Assembly (NCBI GenBank): GCA_038199985.1
Contig: JBBPYK010000056.1
Coordinates: 62,001 to 126,000 of the forward strand
DNA length: 64,000 bases
Source of the DNA: Arthrobacter_J sp038199985
GTDB taxonomy: Bacteria; Actinomycetota; Actinomycetes; Actinomycetales; Micrococcaceae
Direction: 5' to 3'
Under the pieces are notes generated by a model that was not told the DNA's origin, did no database searches, and saw only the letters and a program-made list of their open reading frames with translations. How positions within the stretch are numbered: position 1 is the stretch's first letter; every line of letters begins with the position of its first letter. Below, piece by piece: positions 1 to 9,186 of this stretch. The translations under genes and the position numbers were made by a program.

Positions 1-522
1 ATGGCCGTGTGCCACCAAGAGCACTTTTTCTACGGGCGCGGCGTCGGGTGTGCGGTCAGCCGTGGTTCCGCACCCCGCCTGAACGTCGGAGATGATGCTG
101 CGGGCCCGCGCTGCTACCTGGTCAATCGATTCGCCGTTGGGGACGCCATCTTTCCAGATCAGGTATTCGGGTTTTTCCTCACGAATATCTGCGCTACGCC
201 TGCCCTCATAGTCACCGTAGTCCCATTCGTGCGCGGCGGGCACAACTTCGGCATCCGGGTAACCAGCCAGTTCCGCCGTGCGCCGGGCTCGGATCAACGG
301 TGAGGTAAGGACCCGATCAAAGCGGAGTCCCTCAAGTTTAGAACTAGCCGCCACGGCCTGATCCTCGCCAACAGAGGTCAGCTCAAGGTCAGTTAGACCC
401 GTGTACTTATGATCACGGGACCACTCGGTTTCCCCATGGCGCAGTAGCCACAACTGTGGGAGCTCCGTTCCCGCGGGAGTGGTGAACGGCTTTGCTGCCC
501 CGGACTGTTCCTCATTGGCCAT
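1..522 (-). CDS. Histidine phosphatase family protein (3' end outside window)
   Basis: Phosphoglycerate-mutase-like phosphohydrolase; the substrate cannot be told from sequence. The visible 174 residues start at ATG 522, preceded by GAGGAGGAAC. Residues 22-31 read LWLLRHGETE, the RHG motif with the catalytic histidine, and the visible part ends in VAHGH, the second histidine block of the family. The frame runs off the window at position 1, so the C-terminus is missing only because of the window edge. It lies 23 nt downstream of the CCA-adding enzyme gene on the same strand, so the two are probably co-transcribed. Confidence 0.9.
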   Translation of the reverse strand, partial: MANEEQSGAAKPFTTPAGTELPQLWLLRHGETEWSRDHKYTGLTDLELTSVGEDQAVAASSKLEGLRFDRVLTSPLIRARRTAELAGYPDAEVVPAAHEWDYGDYEGRRSADIREEKPEYLIWKDGVPNGESIDQVAARARSIISDVQAGCGTTADRTPDAAPVEKVLLVAHGH

Positions 523-545
523 GGTTCCTCCTCGTTGAACTCAGA

Positions 546-1988
546 TTAGTCCTCGTTGCGTGCTTCGGGCTGTTCCTGCCACCACGCCAGAAGTTTCCGT
601 TCGGCATCTGAAGCCTCCTGGGGACCGTTTTCCATCCGCTCTTCCAGCAGAAACTTATAGGCACGGCCCACAACGGGGCCGGGACGCACGCCCAGCAACT
701 CCATGATGCGAGCCCCGTCGAGATCAGGGCGAATGGCTGCAAGTTCTTCCTGCTCGGCCAGAGCGCTCACCCGCGATTCCAGATCGTCGTACGCAAACGC
801 AAGGCGCTCGGACTTGCGCCGGTTCCGGGTGGTGACATCGGCGCGTGTCAGCCGGTGAAGTCGTTCCAGGAGGCTCCCCGCATCATTGACGTACCGGCGC
901 ACGGCCGAATCAGTCCACGAAGAATCTCCGTACCCATAAAAGCGCATGTGCAGCTCCACCAGGCGGGCAACAGCCTTGATGGAGTCATTGTCGAACCGCA
1001 GCTCGCGCATTCGCTTCTTCACCAGTTTGGACCCGACCACGTCGTGATGCAGGAAGCTCACCGCGCCATCGGATTCGAACCGTCGAGTAGCCGGCTTGCC
1101 GACGTCGTGCATGAGGGCAGCGAACCGCAGCACGAAATCAGGAGCGGGGACGGCGCCGTCGGCGGTGGTTTCCAGGGCGCACGCCTGATCCAGTACCTGC
1201 AGCGAATGCTGGTAGACGTCCTTGTGCCGATGGTGTTCGTCCGTCTCGAGCTGGAGAGCGGGGACCTCGGGCAGCACATGGTCCGCAAGGCCGGACTCCA
1301 CGAGGACATCGACGCCGGCACGAGGACTTGCCCCACAGATCAGCTTCACCAGTTCATCTCGCACCCGTTCAGCCGAAATGATGATGATTCGCTCAGCCAT
1401 GGAGCTCATTGCCGCGGCTACTTCCGGCGCGACCGTCACATTCAGCTGGGATACGAACCGTGCTGCCCGCATCATCCGTAGAGGATCATCGGAGAACGAC
1501 GACGACGGCGACCCCGGCGTGCGCAGCACACCTTTGCGCAGGTCGTCACGGCCCCCGAATGGGTCCACGAGCTCCAGAGACGGCAGTTTCAGTGCCATCG
1601 CGTTGATCGTGAAATCACGGCGGTACAGATCGTCCTGAAGCGAGGTACCGAAGACAACCTTCGGCTTACGCGAATCCGGGTCGTACGCCTCTGCGCGGTA
1701 CGTGGTCACCTCAATCATGTGTTCGCCGCGCCGCATGCCGATGGTTCCGAAATCGCGGCCAATCTCCCAGTAGGCGTCCGCCCATCGCCGGATCACCGCG
1801 ATGATCTGGTCTGGATCGGCGTCGGATGTGAAGTCCAGGTCTGGTGAAACTCTCCCCAGAAAGAGGTCGCGTACCGGTCCGCCAACCAAGGACAGCTCAT
1901 AGCCTCCAGCCGTGAAAAGTCTTCCGAGCTCCACAACAACGGGAGGAAGCGGATCAGCGAATGAGGGATCGACGTCGGAGTGCACCAT
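546..1988 (-). CDS. cca: CCA tRNA nucleotidyltransferase (PcnA-like, HD domain)
   Basis: Adds or repairs the 3'-CCA end of tRNA in the cytoplasm. It is a 480-residue class II nucleotidyltransferase. Near the N-terminus it has VGGPVRDLFLG followed by the metal-binding DLDF block, then the RRDFTINAMAL motif. A C-terminal HD domain contains ALMHDVGKP, the long actinobacterial form also annotated PcnA. The start is ATG 1988. The divergent neighbour is a NUDIX hydrolase, the same arrangement as pcnA (Rv3907c) and mutT4 (Rv3908) in Mycobacterium tuberculosis. The gene probably forms an operon with the downstream histidine phosphatase. Confidence 0.95.
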   Translation of the reverse strand: MVHSDVDPSFADPLPPVVVELGRLFTAGGYELSLVGGPVRDLFLGRVSPDLDFTSDADPDQIIAVIRRWADAYWEIGRDFGTIGMRRGEHMIEVTTYRAEAYDPDSRKPKVVFGTSLQDDLYRRDFTINAMALKLPSLELVDPFGGRDDLRKGVLRTPGSPSSSFSDDPLRMMRAARFVSQLNVTVAPEVAAAMSSMAERIIIISAERVRDELVKLICGASPRAGVDVLVESGLADHVLPEVPALQLETDEHHRHKDVYQHSLQVLDQACALETTADGAVPAPDFVLRFAALMHDVGKPATRRFESDGAVSFLHHDVVGSKLVKKRMRELRFDNDSIKAVARLVELHMRFYGYGDSSWTDSAVRRYVNDAGSLLERLHRLTRADVTTRNRRKSERLAFAYDDLESRVSALAEQEELAAIRPDLDGARIMELLGVRPGPVVGRAYKFLLEERMENGPQEASDAERKLLAWWQEQPEARNED

Positions 1989-2098
1989 AGTTCCTTAAGG
2001 GTGCCAGATAACCCGCCAAACGCCATTACCGTCGGAAGGACGACCCGCGAGGTATGCGCGCGGTGCTCATGAACGACAAAGATCGTTAGAGTGGATCC

Positions 2099-2629
2099 AT
2101 GGCCCGCCCAGTACCGAGTGCTCCCAAGCGGACCCCGTTGACGGTATCAATGGGGAGCACCGGCATGCCCTCAACCCAGCACTCGCTGCCAACAGTTGAG
2201 GAAGTTTCCGCCGGCGGCATGGTGGTGGACACCTCTACATCCGCTCTCAGCGTCGCGGTCATTGCCAGACTAAATCGTGGCGGACGCCTCGAATGGTGCC
2301 TACCCAAGGGTCACCCCGAGGGCAGGGAGACCAACGAGGAAGCCGCGGTTCGGGAAATTGAGGAAGAAACAGGCATTGAGGGCCAGATTCTCGCTGCTCT
2401 GGGGAGCATCGACTACTGGTTCACCGTCAGTGGTCACCGCGTCCACAAAACGGTTCACCACTACCTGCTACGTGCCACGGATGGTGAGCTGACCATTGAC
2501 AATGACCCAGACCACGAGGCAATCGACGTCGCCTGGGTCCCCCTGGACGGGCTCGGTGGACGCCTTTCTTTTCCGAACGAACGTCGGATTGCTGATCTGG
2601 CCCGCGGTATCCTTCCCCAGTTCCTGTAG
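2099..2629 (+). CDS. NUDIX hydrolase (MutT4-like)
   Basis: Hydrolyses a nucleoside diphosphate-X compound; the exact substrate is unknown. Its 176 residues contain a full Nudix box at about residues 71-93 (G-x5-E-x7-REIEEETG). Position and neighbours match MutT4 (Rv3908) of M. tuberculosis, which lies between pcnA and the MurJ gene. No convincing Shine-Dalgarno precedes ATG 2099. A later ATG (about residue 18) would also keep the domain, so the start is uncertain. Residues 1-35 look unstructured. Confidence 0.9.
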   Translation: MARPVPSAPKRTPLTVSMGSTGMPSTQHSLPTVEEVSAGGMVVDTSTSALSVAVIARLNRGGRLEWCLPKGHPEGRETNEEAAVREIEEETGIEGQILAALGSIDYWFTVSGHRVHKTVHHYLLRATDGELTIDNDPDHEAIDVAWVPLDGLGGRLSFPNERRIADLARGILPQFL

Positions 2630-2686
2630 CGACCGCAGCCTGTCGCAAGGGCTGTATCGCCGGCTCTGGTGAGACCATAGGAAACG

Positions 2687-4474
2687 ATGACAGAACTTAG
2701 CACGGGCGCACTGCCCATTCTTGATCCGGCGTACCCCCGCCGGCGAACGCTGCGTCACACTGATGTCCGCGTTGGGGTTGGCTCGCAGCATGACGCCGAC
2801 CAAGTGGCGGAAGACAGTGGCGACGGGACGGGCAACATGGCCCGTTCCAGCGCCATCATGGCAGCCGGAACAATGACCTCCCGCTTGCTGGGGCTCGTCC
2901 GTACAGCGCTACTCGCGCTTGCTCTGGGCAATACGGGTCTGATCACCGATATCTTCTCCATCGCGAACGTGCTTCCGAACTTCATCTACCTGATGGTCGC
3001 TGGCGGGCTCTTCAATGCTGTCCTTGTTCCGCAGGTCATCAAGGCAATTCATCTTCCAGACCGTGGGTCAGACTTCGTCAGCCGCATCATGACGCTGACT
3101 GTGGTGGTGCTGGCCCCGCTGACTCTCTTGGTGACTCTCGCCGCGCCCCTGATTTTCCAGACGGTGACGCAGTTGGACGCGAATCAGCTGCCGCTGGCGA
3201 CCATTTTTGCCTACTGGCTTTTCCCGCAGATCTTCTTCTACGGGCTTTACGCCGTCATGGGGCAGGTGCTCAACGCTCACGGCCGATTCGGGGCTTATAT
3301 GTGGGCGCCCGCGCTGAACAACGTGGTCGCCATTGCGGGTCTGCTGGTTTTCATCGCCATGTTTGGCACCAACCGGGAGACCGGTTTCAGCCCGGGCGAA
3401 TGGTCCAGTCAAGCGACCTTTGTGCTCGCGGGAAGCACTACCCTTGGCATTGTCCTGCAGGCGCTGATTCTGATCTGGCCTTTGCGCAAGCTTCGCTTGG
3501 GGCTGCGTCCGCTGTTCGGTTTGCGGGGCGTGGGCCTGGGTACGACGGCGCGTGTCGCGAAATGGACCATCCTCACCATGTTGGTGGGCAACGGCGCCTA
3601 CCTTGTCTACACATCGGTGGCCAGTAAGGCATCGTCGCTGCGCAACGACCTCATGGCACAGGACCCGCCACAGAACATCGCCGGGCACTTCACCCTCGAA
3701 ACAGCATCAATGCTGTACATCATTCCGCACTCAGTGATCGCCCTGTCGCTGGCCACCGTCCTCTTCAACCGCATGTCGCATTCGTTCACGGATAAAGACC
3801 TCGACGGGGTGCGTGAGTCCGTTTCCACTGGGCTGCGGACTATTGGAGTGGCAACAGTCTTCTGTTCAGCAGTCCTGGTGGTCCTGGCTGGACCCATCAG
3901 CGTATTCTTCAGCGGCCGGTCCGACGTCGACGCTGCCATCCAAGCGCAGGTGCTCGTACTTCTGGCTGTCAGCGCTCCGTTCTTCAGTTCCACTTTCGTC
4001 ATGAACCGTGCGTTCTACGCCAATGAAGACGGACGTACGCCGTTCATCATGCAGGTCATCCTCTCCGTCGTCGGGGTCTCGATGGCGGTTGTCGCAGGTT
4101 TACTTCCCGCGCAGTTCATTGTCATGGGCTTGGCGGTAGCGTATTCGCTGGGCAATGTGGCCGCCACGATCGTGAGTCACATCTTCCTGAAGAAGGAGTT
4201 GGGCGATTACGGTGCTGGCCATATTGCCGACGTTCACTTGAGACTCGTTGCCGCGGCACTCGTCTCGGCGGCTGTTGGCGGCGGCTCGCTCTGGCTCTTC
4301 GGTGGTTACAACCCCGACGGATTCGCTTGGCAAAATTATTTCACCGCTGTCATCGTCGTCGTTGTGTGTGGCACGCTTATGGGGTTGGTCTACCTGCTGC
4401 TCCTGAAAGCACTGCGCGTCAGCGAGCTGAAGGACTTCCTCGCGCCCCTCCTACGGCGTGTAGGCCGGGCGTGA
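2687..4474 (+). CDS. murJ: Lipid II flippase MurJ (MviN family)
   Basis: Flips lipid II across the cytoplasmic membrane for peptidoglycan synthesis. The 595-residue polytopic protein has a hydrophilic N-terminal tail of about 50 residues. The first membrane segment follows, with the family's conserved basic residues (TMTSRLLGLVRTALLA), and many further segments follow, consistent with the 14-TM MurJ fold. The M. tuberculosis homologue Rv3910 carries a pseudokinase and an extracellular domain at its C-terminus. Here the protein stops after the membrane domain, and those parts appear as the next gene. No DUF-type gene equivalent to Rv3909 lies between it and the NUDIX gene. Confidence 0.95.
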   Translation: MTELSTGALPILDPAYPRRRTLRHTDVRVGVGSQHDADQVAEDSGDGTGNMARSSAIMAAGTMTSRLLGLVRTALLALALGNTGLITDIFSIANVLPNFIYLMVAGGLFNAVLVPQVIKAIHLPDRGSDFVSRIMTLTVVVLAPLTLLVTLAAPLIFQTVTQLDANQLPLATIFAYWLFPQIFFYGLYAVMGQVLNAHGRFGAYMWAPALNNVVAIAGLLVFIAMFGTNRETGFSPGEWSSQATFVLAGSTTLGIVLQALILIWPLRKLRLGLRPLFGLRGVGLGTTARVAKWTILTMLVGNGAYLVYTSVASKASSLRNDLMAQDPPQNIAGHFTLETASMLYIIPHSVIALSLATVLFNRMSHSFTDKDLDGVRESVSTGLRTIGVATVFCSAVLVVLAGPISVFFSGRSDVDAAIQAQVLVLLAVSAPFFSSTFVMNRAFYANEDGRTPFIMQVILSVVGVSMAVVAGLLPAQFIVMGLAVAYSLGNVAATIVSHIFLKKELGDYGAGHIADVHLRLVAAALVSAAVGGGSLWLFGGYNPDGFAWQNYFTAVIVVVVCGTLMGLVYLLLLKALRVSELKDFLAPLLRRVGRA

Positions 4475-4630
4475 GTAGGGCGCTACATCCCGGTATCGCG
4501 TGAGTAACGGCGGTTGACAGGTAGCATTAAGCCAAAGTTGCGAAAGAAGTTTCGATAACAGTCGCCGGCGTGCACAAATTCAAGGGCAAGTCGGCGTCCT
4601 ATTGTTCTAGCGATTCCGCGGGAGGAACAC

Positions 4631-5974
4631 GTGCCACAACCAGTCGAAGCCGGATCAGTCCTGGGCGGACGATACAAGGTTACCGGTCAAGTTCTGGCCT
4701 CCGCCGACGACGATATGGTCCTTGACGGCATCGACCTGGTGTTGAACCGTCCCGTGAGCATCCTCCTGGCATCCCCCGCCAATGCCAGCCAGATGACCGC
4801 CAGCGCGCGCGAACTCGCAACAGGAGAACGCCCGGGCAACATCCAGGTACTGGACCTCGGGATCAGCGAGGAACACACGTACTTGGTCACTAGCCAAGCT
4901 GAGCCGGCAGACCTGCTGGATCTAGTGATTGAGCAGAACAAGACATACATTGAGCCGTTCTTCACAGATACTCTAGGCTCGGAGATTTTCGGTCATGCAA
5001 GGTCCACTGAGCCCATGGTCTACGACGACGACGATGACTACTACGAAGAACAGGCCCGTAAACAGGGTTCCGGCCGCAAGTCCCGGCCACAGTCTGAGCC
5101 GCGCCGACCAGAATCTCCGCGACCTGCGCCCATCGCGCCACCGCCCCCGGCATCACGTCCTGGCGCCCGTTCCCAAGATGACACCGCGGAACAACGCCAA
5201 TCCCGATTTCCGGCCGCTGCTCTATCCGGCGGCGCCCCCTACAACGGAGATAATGAGGATGAATACGACGACTACGACGACGCACCCACCGAGCGCGGCA
5301 ACAAGGTACGTCGCGGCTTGATCGGGACCATATTTGCGGCCATCGTGGTAGTCGCCGTCGTACTCGCCGTCTCAAATTTGGGCAATCTTGGCAGTCTTTT
5401 CAGCTCCGACCCGGTCGCTGGACAGGATCAGAACACTAGTGCGCCAACCCAATCCAAGACGCCTACGCCGTCGAGCAGTGAAAGCGAAACCAGCGAGGAG
5501 CAGGAAGCGGTTCCTCCTGAAATCGTGGGCGTCACGCGCCTGGTCCCGAATAATCCAGAGCTCAACTCGGGTTCGGATGCTGATCTACCCAAGTTGGTTG
5601 ACAACAATCCGGCCTCCTATTGGCAGAGTTTTGTGTTCGCCAACGATACTTTTGGCGGTTTAGCGCAGAACATGGCTCTCGTTGTCGAACTTCAGGAGCC
5701 CTCCTCCATCAGTCAGGTGGAAATCACCCAGTTGAATGGGGCCGGCGGAAATTTCGAAGTCCTGCTCAATGAAACTCCCACTCTTGAAGGTGCTCAGCAG
5801 GTTGCCCAAAGCTCGTTCACGGGGACAACGGTCACTCTGCCCGTCTCAACAGAGGACGGCACTACCGCTAAAGCACAGTACGTGATCGTGAACTTCACGC
5901 AGCTACCGCGCCTGAGCGGAATCCAGGCCGAGTTCCCCTGGGGCCTGCGCATTGCGGAGATCAGCGTCTCCTAG
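4631..5974 (+). CDS. Membrane pseudokinase-like protein (detached MviN C-terminal module)
   Basis: The 447 residues start at GTG 4631 behind GGAGGAACAC. Residues about 8-110 resemble a protein-kinase N-lobe (GGRYKVTGQV) but lack HRD and DFG motifs, so no kinase activity is expected. An acidic, proline-rich linker (about 130-225) follows, then one membrane segment (about 229-250) and a Ser/Thr/Glu-rich stalk. The roughly 160-residue outer domain contains DNNPASYW and resembles a discoidin/jelly-roll sugar-binding fold. In M. tuberculosis these parts are fused to MurJ, and the phosphorylated pseudokinase binds FhaA. FhaA is encoded here at 42591-43328. Thr220, in an acidic stretch just before the membrane segment, is a candidate phosphosite (inference). 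Confidence 0.8.
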   Translation: MPQPVEAGSVLGGRYKVTGQVLASADDDMVLDGIDLVLNRPVSILLASPANASQMTASARELATGERPGNIQVLDLGISEEHTYLVTSQAEPADLLDLVIEQNKTYIEPFFTDTLGSEIFGHARSTEPMVYDDDDDYYEEQARKQGSGRKSRPQSEPRRPESPRPAPIAPPPPASRPGARSQDDTAEQRQSRFPAAALSGGAPYNGDNEDEYDDYDDAPTERGNKVRRGLIGTIFAAIVVVAVVLAVSNLGNLGSLFSSDPVAGQDQNTSAPTQSKTPTPSSSESETSEEQEAVPPEIVGVTRLVPNNPELNSGSDADLPKLVDNNPASYWQSFVFANDTFGGLAQNMALVVELQEPSSISQVEITQLNGAGGNFEVLLNETPTLEGAQQVAQSSFTGTTVTLPVSTEDGTTAKAQYVIVNFTQLPRLSGIQAEFPWGLRIAEISVS

Positions 5975-6092
5975 CGCTCCCGACGTGTTCTAGTGGAGGA
6001 CCGTCTCTGCCTCCCGCCACGGAATAACGCGTGACCCCATAAGGTTGTGACCGAGAGATCATGAAATCAGTGAGGGAAAGGTCTACCGCATC

Positions 6093-7127
6093 GTGAGCGT
6101 CAACACCCCGTCAGGCAGCACGAACACACAGGAAATCCGCGATGTCATCATCGTGGGGTCCGGCCCCGCCGGATATACCGCAGCCGTATACACGGCACGA
6201 GCGAACCTTAAACCTCTACTCATCGCGAGTTCCGTCACGGCAGGCGGCGAGCTGATGAATACTACCGACGTCGAGAACTACCCCGGGTTTCCCGAAGGCG
6301 TTATGGGCCCAGACCTTATGGAACAGTTCGAAAAGCAGGCAGTCCGCTTCGGCACGGAGATCATGTTTGAGGACGTCACCTCCGTGGAACTGGAGGGCGA
6401 CGTCAAGAAGGTCATCATCGGTACCGGTGCCACTTTTCTAGCACGCTCAGTGATTATTTCTACCGGCTCGGCTTATCGTGAACTTGGACTCGACGACGAG
6501 AGGCGACTCTCAGGCCACGGAGTCAGCTGGTGTGCCACCTGCGACGGGTTCTTCTTCAAAGACCAGGACATCGCCGTGATCGGCGGAGGGGACTCCGCCA
6601 TGGAAGAAGCGCTGTTCCTCACAAAGTTCGCGCGCAGCGTGACCGTTGTTCATCGCCGAGATACCTTGCGCGCGTCGAAAATCATGCAGGATCGCGCTCT
6701 AGCCCACCCGAAGATCTCGTTCGTGTGGAACGCCGAGGTTACCGGTAGAGACGGGACCAACAAGGTCACCGCGCTGAATTTCCGGGACCGAATCAGTGGT
6801 GAATTGTCGTCGCTGCCCGTTACCGGCGTTTTCGTCGCGATTGGTAACGATCCTCGTGTAGATCTCGTTAAGGACCAGCTCGAGCTCACGGTGGAGGGGA
6901 CCATCGCAGTTCAAGGGCGCACCTCGATCACCTCACTTGCCGGAGTGTTCGCAGCTGGTGACGTCATAGACCCAACGTACCGGCAGGCCATCACTGCCTC
7001 CGGATCCGGATGTGTGGCAGCTATCGACGTTGAGCACTATCTCGCGGACCTTGGCGACGCCGCAGATACTGCAGCTGAAGTTCCAACACCAGCGGCAGAA
7101 GCCGTTTCCGAAACCGCTAGCCTGTAA
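6093..7127 (+). CDS. trxB: Thioredoxin-disulfide reductase
   Basis: FAD- and NADPH-dependent reductase of thioredoxin, cytosolic. Its 344 residues start at GTG 6093. The FAD-binding GSGPAGYTAAVYTARA motif lies near the N-terminus. The redox-active CATC pair is Cys147/Cys150. The NADPH-binding VIGGGDSAMEEA motif follows, and the C-terminal FAD motif AGDVIDPTYRQA is present. The last 25 residues are an Ala/Pro/Glu tail not needed for the fold. trxA begins 22 nt downstream, so the two form the usual trxBA operon. Confidence 0.97.
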   Translation: MSVNTPSGSTNTQEIRDVIIVGSGPAGYTAAVYTARANLKPLLIASSVTAGGELMNTTDVENYPGFPEGVMGPDLMEQFEKQAVRFGTEIMFEDVTSVELEGDVKKVIIGTGATFLARSVIISTGSAYRELGLDDERRLSGHGVSWCATCDGFFFKDQDIAVIGGGDSAMEEALFLTKFARSVTVVHRRDTLRASKIMQDRALAHPKISFVWNAEVTGRDGTNKVTALNFRDRISGELSSLPVTGVFVAIGNDPRVDLVKDQLELTVEGTIAVQGRTSITSLAGVFAAGDVIDPTYRQAITASGSGCVAAIDVEHYLADLGDAADTAAEVPTPAAEAVSETASL

Positions 7128-7149
7128 CCGGCTATCACCAAAGGAGCTA

Positions 7150-7482
7150 ATGAGCATGAGCAATGCAAAGGCAGTAACTGACCAGTCGTTTGATACCGAT
7201 GTCCTCCAGTCCGAGAAACCCGTCATTGTGGACTTCTGGGCTGAGTGGTGCGGTCCGTGCCGGAAGCTCGGACCCATCTTGGACGAAATGTCCGTGGAGC
7301 ACGCGGACACCATCGACGTTGTGAAACTCAACGTCGATGAGAACCCGGCCATCGCCGCACAATACGGAATTACGTCGATCCCCGCGGTCTACGTTTTCAA
7401 AGGTGGCGAGGTTGCGGCAAAATCGATCGGAGCCAAGCCCAAGCAAGCGCTGGAGGCAGAATTTGCGGAGTTCCTGAAGTAG
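7150..7482 (+). CDS. trxA: Thioredoxin
   Basis: Small disulfide reductase reduced by TrxB. The 110-residue protein has the WCGPC active site with Cys34 and Cys37 and the cis-proline segment SIPAVYVFKGG. ATG 7150 was chosen because AAGGAG lies just upstream and because the open frame before it continues antiparallel to trxB with no thioredoxin homology. A strong rho-independent terminator follows the gene, closing the murJ-to-trxA run of plus-strand genes. Confidence 0.97.
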   Translation: MSMSNAKAVTDQSFDTDVLQSEKPVIVDFWAEWCGPCRKLGPILDEMSVEHADTIDVVKLNVDENPAIAAQYGITSIPAVYVFKGGEVAAKSIGAKPKQALEAEFAEFLK

Positions 7483-7533
7483 AACCCAGTTCGATGCAGA
7501 GTCGCCCGACTATTGATTTTTGGGCAGCTCGAA

Positions 7534-7585
7534 AGTGCCGGCGTGTTGTCGTCCCATGGGGATTGATACGCGCCGGCACTCATTT
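7534..7585 (+). terminator. Rho-independent terminator after trxA
   Basis: The arms AGTGCCGGCG (7534-7543) and CGCCGGCACT (7571-7580) form a perfect 10-bp stem around a 27-nt loop. A CATTTTT run follows directly. Confidence 0.8.
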
Positions 7586-7784
7586 TTAAGAAATACCCGA
7601 ATGACGAACGCACAACTACTTAGCAATTGAGTTAGGTTGCTTTCCAGCTCTTTGTTTCCTTTCGCTTCATAAATTGCGGGAATGAACACAGATCGCGAAT
7701 CCAACGGGTGAGTAGTATTCGGTTGGTTTGTATTGACCGGCCAGTTCGTCCTGATGACAGGCATGTAGCGTGCTCAATGTCTAG

Positions 7785-7798
7785 GTTTCACGTGAAAC
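7785..7798. promoter_or_regulatory. parS site 1
   Basis: Perfect palindrome GTTTCACGTGAAAC, the core of the near-universal bacterial ParB-binding site. The flanking base is G instead of T on the left. Confidence 0.9.
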
Positions 7799-8426
7799 AT
7801 AGCCGAGATTTTGTCGAGAGAGCGGTACGGCTTTCATTCTTGTGGACCAACTCCTCCGACAGTGTGCGTCGACCGTTGTGATAAGAAGGATGGCCATTTC
7901 AGGTGCGCCAGGCGCGGGCACGTTTGTCGGACTGGTTGGGATTCGCCTCTGATTTGTGCGGCAGCGGAAGCCTCCATGAACCAGGCATGAATGGCGGTTG
8001 GTTTAGGCTCCATGGCGTCCAGAGCGCAGTCTGGCAACTGCACCGAGCCACAGGAGACCGCCGATAAGCGCATGATTCGTGCCGCCACCGGTTGACGCTG
8101 TTCATTTCCCGCCCAGGTAGGGCTCTCGGCGTGCGCCAAATTTTATGCGCCCGCGGCTAAAGTCCACGTCCGTAGCCGCCGGGCCTGAGGCGAAGGATTT
8201 ACTTCGTCGCTGAGCTAGCCCCTGACAGGCGCCCTGCACACCCACCTCACGGATACTCGGTTCACGGAAGCTCGAATAGAGTACAGGCACACGGCGAATG
8301 CCACAGACAGTTGCGGAGAAGAGTCGTCGCTCATGCGGTGATTCAACCCGTTGGCAAACGAAGACCCAAATGGGGGTGGGTGAGTACGTAGTGTCCGGCA
8401 CTCAATTTGACCGCATGCCGACTCAC

Positions 8427-8440
8427 GTTTCACGTGAAAC
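8427..8440. promoter_or_regulatory. parS site 2
   Basis: Perfect 14-bp core GTTTCACGTGAAAC with non-consensus outer bases (C on the left, G on the right). Confidence 0.9.
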
Positions 8441-8765
8441 GTCCTTCACATCCCTTCCAAGTCACCCTGGTCTGAGTCATACATCGATGGTTCCACCTAC
8501 ACCTCCGCTGGTCGTGTTCCTGGACCGATGACCTATAACCAGAAACTGACGTTTATGCCGACCGTGAATCCGAAGAGCGGCACCACTCCGAGAGTAGCGT
8601 CGGAGCTATTGGCAAACTGTCCTCGGATCCCCAAGTTCGAAACATCCGCGAAGTAGTTCGAATGCGATCGGCATACGACCGGAACAGCATCTTTTGCAAT
8701 GGAGCCGGCAATTTGAGTCGCAACGCGGGAGTTCGGACATCATAGATTCGTGGCCTTGACCTGAC

Positions 8766-8781
8766 TGTTTCACGTGAAACA
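8766..8781. promoter_or_regulatory. parS site 3
   Basis: Full 16-bp consensus TGTTTCACGTGAAACA. Confidence 0.95.
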
Positions 8782-9098
8782 TCGGTATTGGTCATGCCCA
8801 TAGAGTCGGCTGGGAAAACGGTGTTCTGTTTCCTCTAAAGCCATACGGACCCAATAGCGGGACAGGTGAGTGGACGTTCATCATCCATTCCGAGTCGCTA
8901 ACGGGCACCCCATCACTTCGAGCTCGCCGAATTATGCGCCAAGCTTGGTTCCTGCGAATGCGTCCACCCGATATCCAAGCGAGGCTCTCACGTCCTAGAA
9001 TGGGCCAAACCTCGCCGAAGTTAAGAACCATCTTGCACATCATCGTCGTACCGGGCTGAGGGTCCGATAGCTCAAGTACATCCTGCTTCAGCGTTCAG

Positions 9099-9114
9099 TG
9101 TTTCACGTGAAACA
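9099..9114. promoter_or_regulatory. parS site 4
   Basis: Full 16-bp consensus TGTTTCACGTGAAACA, about 70 bp beyond the 3' end of parB. Confidence 0.95.
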
Positions 9115-9186
9115 CTACTCTGCGTCTCACCCGTAATGGGCACGACCAATATGGGGACTTCGGACCTGCTAGAGCTAAACCCGCGA

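Larger units (their letters stand above)
7586..9186. other. Gene-free parS-bearing intergenic region
   Basis: No open frame here gives a recognisable protein. All candidate frames are short, lack ribosome-binding sites and do not look like actinobacterial coding sequence. The only clear signals are four perfect ParB-binding palindromes at 7785, 8427, 8767 and 9100. At about 1.6 kb it is the longest gene-free stretch in the window. With parB and parA directly adjacent, it is best read as the core of the chromosome's centromere-like region, possibly over decayed gene remnants. Confidence 0.75.

Noticed and set aside
855..1481. 208-codon plus-strand reading frame
   Set aside because: Antisense to cca, with no protein-like features.
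3068..3688. 206-codon minus-strand reading frame
   Set aside because: Antisense to murJ, which has clear family homology; the frame is an artefact of codon bias and no domain is recognised in it.
4513..4518. TTGACA as a promoter for the pseudokinase gene
   Set aside because: No acceptable -10 box lies 16-18 bp downstream.
7012..7149. In-frame 5' extension of trxA
   Set aside because: It overlaps the end of trxB in another frame and lacks thioredoxin homology; ATG 7150 has AAGGAG upstream.
8102..8801. Short minus-strand frames in the parS region (such as 8102-8401 and 8553-8801)
   Set aside because: No ribosome-binding sites and no recognisable domains. One includes the VSRET peptide only because it crosses a parS site.
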